Source: an uncultured Anaerolineaceae bacterium (GTDB lineage: Bacteria > Chloroflexota > Anaerolineae > Anaerolineales > Anaerolineaceae). From it: a stretch of 8,749 nt of DNA. Below are positions 6,750-8,749 of the stretch, one piece after another (the stretch's first letter is position 1; the number at the start of each line of letters is the position of its first letter). The notes below the pieces were generated by a model, which searched no databases, was not told the origin of the DNA, and was given only the letters and a program-made list of their open reading frames with translations. The position numbers were made by a program, and so were the translations under genes. The stretch is from positions 1 through 8,749 of the forward strand of contig CALCQT010000473.1 in the NCBI GenBank assembly GCA_937894825.1, read 5' to 3'.

Positions 6750-8381
6750 TTACCGTCCGCGCGCGACTTTGGCCGGATACCATTTTTGATACCAAACGGT
6801 GAAAATTCCCATCAGGATCGTCGCGACATTATTCAGGATCAAAGCCACTCCGGCAGCATTGGCTCGCATCAACAGGAACGACCAGACGGAGATCACCAGA
6901 TAAAGGACACCCCAGCCGAGACTCAAAATACGGTTGGTTTTCATAAAAAGCGGATTCTGCAGTGCTTTCTCTCCGTTGTAATCGTTCATGGAGTAATAAG
7001 CGCTCAACGGAATTTTCTGGAATCCCGACACAAACCACAACAGACCGAACAGCAGATAAGAGAGCGGCCACAGGATCGTCTGATCGGCTCCGAGCAGAAG
7101 GGATAACGACAGCCCTGAAATACAGGCAATCGTCAGCCGTTCATAAATCGTGCTCTTGAATTTCAGCCACAACAGCGGGATCAGCGCACAAAAGGCAATA
7201 CTCGTCATTACGCCCCACTGTTCGTTAAAACTTGTCACGGTCCAAAAGAGGATCCAGGGCAGCAAAAATATCAGCATATTGCTCTTGCTGTCTGAAGCGG
7301 TTTTCGCTGTGGCAGGCTTCTTTTCCGCCGCCGGAGCGGCATAGCCAAAAAAGTCGTCCCATTTCAGCATCAGCGAAAAATCTCCATCCACCCGGTATTT
7401 TTGTTCCATCATGGCCTGCGGACCGGTCGTTTTCCCTTCTGAAATCGCCAGCCAGACTGTGAAAGGCGTCTCGATCCGGGTGGTGTACTGCTGAAAGTCC
7501 TTTGGATCATCAAGCATCTTATATCCATCACGTTCCATCAGGATCTGATAAGTTTTGTCCCGATCGGTATAGTGCATTTCCAGCACACGGGCCTTTCCGT
7601 CAAAGGATTCTTTGCGATAGAGCGCCGCCATCTGCCGGGTGAAGGCCAGCGTCTCATCGACCGGAGCCCGATGTTCGCCGGCGCTTTTCTCAACACCCCA
7701 ACTGGCATCCGCCATCTCTTCAAAAACCTCTTTCGGGAACAGCAGCGTCTTCAGGCGCTCCCGGGTCTCCGGCCGGATCCCGCCGGTCATGAATTCGGCG
7801 CCGGCCTGCTGCACGTCCGCCAGATAGGCATCGGTCCGATTCCGGAGCTGCGGAACTCGGAAGAGTTCCCCCTGTCCGCAGAAAATCGTCTCATAATTGT
7901 CTTTCCCGCAAATATGATCAAACATTCTCTCCACCGCATCGTAGTTTTTCTCGGCGGAGTAAAAACCGCAGGTCGAAATCAGCACATACCGTTTGCCGGA
8001 CATGTCATAACGGGACGGGTGGCTACCGCTGCCGCTGCCATCGGTATTTTCAACCATGAAAGGCAAAGCAAGCGGTAATTGCCGGTCAATGAGCGTCTTC
8101 AATTTGCCGGGAATCGAAAAATAATAAAGCGGAAAACTCCAGACGATCAGGTCAGCCGCCAGAATCTGCGACAACACCATTTCCATGTCATCTGAAATCA
8201 CACATTTTCCCGGCGTCTTGTTCCAACAGGCAAAACAGCCGCGGCAGGAATCAATGTTCAACCGGCTGACGTGCAGTGTTTCAACATCCTGCGCGCCGGT
8301 CCCGGCCAAAAATGCCTTTGTCAGGTGCAGCGTATTGCTTTTTTCACCCTTCGGGCTGCCATTAATGACCAATACTTTCAT
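6750..8381 (-). CDS. Flavodoxin-like / SCP2-like / membrane fusion protein
   Basis: This is a 543-residue protein of unusual make-up. Residues 1-200 are a flavodoxin-like NADPH-dependent FMN reductase domain: beta strand MKVLVINGS, FMN phosphate loop GSPKGEKSNT (8-17), and the WSFPLYYFSIPGKLK region (81-95) typical of the family. C46-x2-C49-x2-C52-x7-C60 matches the compact cysteine pattern of archaeal iron-sulfur flavoproteins, though many relatives with CxGCxxC carry no cluster. Residues about 245-345 resemble an SCP2 sterol-carrier-like domain (the GDFSLMLKWDDFF ending is typical). A charged Ala/Lys linker (349-367) leads to about six membrane helices (369-528). The chosen start, ATG 8381, has AGGAG at 8395-8399 and overlaps the upstream PadR gene by 20 bp; the frame could extend to 8447, but the extra 22 residues do not fit the family. 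It probably performs flavin-dependent reduction tied to the membrane. The substrate is unknown. Confidence 0.85.
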   Translation of the reverse strand: MKVLVINGSPKGEKSNTLHLTKAFLAGTGAQDVETLHVSRLNIDSCRGCFACWNKTPGKCVISDDMEMVLSQILAADLIVWSFPLYYFSIPGKLKTLIDRQLPLALPFMVENTDGSGSGSHPSRYDMSGKRYVLISTCGFYSAEKNYDAVERMFDHICGKDNYETIFCGQGELFRVPQLRNRTDAYLADVQQAGAEFMTGGIRPETRERLKTLLFPKEVFEEMADASWGVEKSAGEHRAPVDETLAFTRQMAALYRKESFDGKARVLEMHYTDRDKTYQILMERDGYKMLDDPKDFQQYTTRIETPFTVWLAISEGKTTGPQAMMEQKYRVDGDFSLMLKWDDFFGYAAPAAEKKPATAKTASDSKSNMLIFLLPWILFWTVTSFNEQWGVMTSIAFCALIPLLWLKFKSTIYERLTIACISGLSLSLLLGADQTILWPLSYLLFGLLWFVSGFQKIPLSAYYSMNDYNGEKALQNPLFMKTNRILSLGWGVLYLVISVWSFLLMRANAAGVALILNNVATILMGIFTVWYQKWYPAKVARGR

Positions 8382-8749
8382 CCGATTTCTCTTTCTCCTG
8401 AATAATTGCTTCCAGCGTTTCGATACAGTGATCCGCCCAACGCACACAGGTCGACAAAAAATCGAACCCGAAATTACGCGTCAGCATCCAGTAAACCGAA
8501 TCATCCGCTGTCCTTACCTGCGATTTGTATTCATTAATGCTTTCGTTCCAGACCTGCGCCGCCTTCAGCCCTTCCGAACAGTCCTGCCGAAATTGTTTCA
8601 GCTGGGCGACGCTGTCCGCCATGGGTCGTTCACCGGAAAAAAACAGCTTGACAAGAAAAGAACTGCGAAAATAAAGCGCCTGATCCGGTTGATACGCCGC
8701 AAGCCATGCCAGAAAGGTTTCCCGTCCTTTCGGCGTTATTTCATACAGC
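8362..8749 (-). CDS. PadR-family transcriptional regulator (5' end beyond window)
   Basis: The last 128 residues of a regulator enter from the right edge. They begin with LYEITPKGRETFLAWL, the end of the PadR winged-helix wing and the start of the next helix. A helical C-terminal region follows (RSSFLVKLFF, then long helices with many Gln, Glu and Trp) that forms the dimer in this family. The helix-turn-helix itself lies outside the window. An internal ATG at 8622 is in frame, but the family signature continues upstream of it, so it is not the start. The stop lies inside the flavoprotein gene (20-bp overlap), so the two genes form one operon. PadR proteins usually repress neighbouring genes and release DNA when they bind a small molecule, so this one probably controls the flavoprotein gene and itself. 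No operator is visible here. Confidence 0.88.
   Translation of the reverse strand, partial: LYEITPKGRETFLAWLAAYQPDQALYFRSSFLVKLFFSGERPMADSVAQLKQFRQDCSEGLKAAQVWNESINEYKSQVRTADDSVYWMLTRNFGFDFLSTCVRWADHCIETLEAIIQEKEKSDESIGH

Noticed and set aside
7572..8078. 168-codon plus-strand frame opposite the flavoprotein gene
   Set aside because: The opposite strand encodes recognisable flavodoxin-like and SCP2-like domains across the same bases, and this frame shows no motif or ribosome site.
8382..8447. N-terminal extension of the flavoprotein by 22 residues
   Set aside because: The added residues are basic and unlike the family, whose members start directly with the first beta strand (MKVLVINGS). ATG 8381 also has an AGGAG upstream.

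Overview
The window looks like a stretch of bacterial chromosome of moderate G+C. I see five protein-coding genes that are complete or complete at one end, and one truncated regulator gene at the right edge. There are no RNA genes, insertion sequences, CRISPR arrays or phage genes that I can support. The gene mix (secreted VWA/Cna_B surface protein, PadR regulator, cysteine-rich flavoprotein, HtrA protease with two PDZ domains, histidine kinase with a HELGRPL H-box) suggests a Gram-positive-like or monoderm lineage. My best guess is Chloroflexota (Anaerolineae), with Bacillota as the alternative. This is inferred from protein style only.

Layout. Positions 1-1898 (minus strand) hold the N-terminal 632 residues of a large secreted protein: signal/anchor segment, VWA domain with a MIDAS motif, two Cna_B-like domains, and the first residues of a third at the window edge. 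The frame is still open at position 1. Positions 1899-2724 are about 0.8 kb of mostly AT-rich sequence between divergent genes, with a few weak palindromes and no convincing gene. Positions 2725-4868 (plus) are a two-component operon: an OmpR-type response regulator and a transmembrane histidine kinase overlapping by 4 bp (ATGA). After a 201-bp gap with a small inverted repeat comes a secreted HtrA/DegP-type serine protease (5070-6656, plus). A perfect 17-bp hairpin (6693-6731) separates it from a convergent operon on the minus strand. That operon runs from a PadR-family regulator (partial, entering from the right edge) into a 543-residue fusion of a flavodoxin-like domain, an SCP2-like domain and a six-helix membrane domain. 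The two genes overlap by 20 bp.

How they fit together. The centre reads as an envelope-stress module: a sensor kinase and regulator followed by a surface protease, in the manner of CpxRA/DegP or CssRS/HtrA systems. The divergent VWA/Cna_B surface protein could be a target or substrate of the same module, but the sequence does not prove it. The right-hand PadR-flavoprotein pair looks like a separate locally regulated redox operon. The items most worth a second look are the flavoprotein-SCP2-membrane fusion, the codon-usage shift inside the VWA/Cna_B gene, and a Cys-Cys-x-His-Met cluster in the kinase sensor domain.
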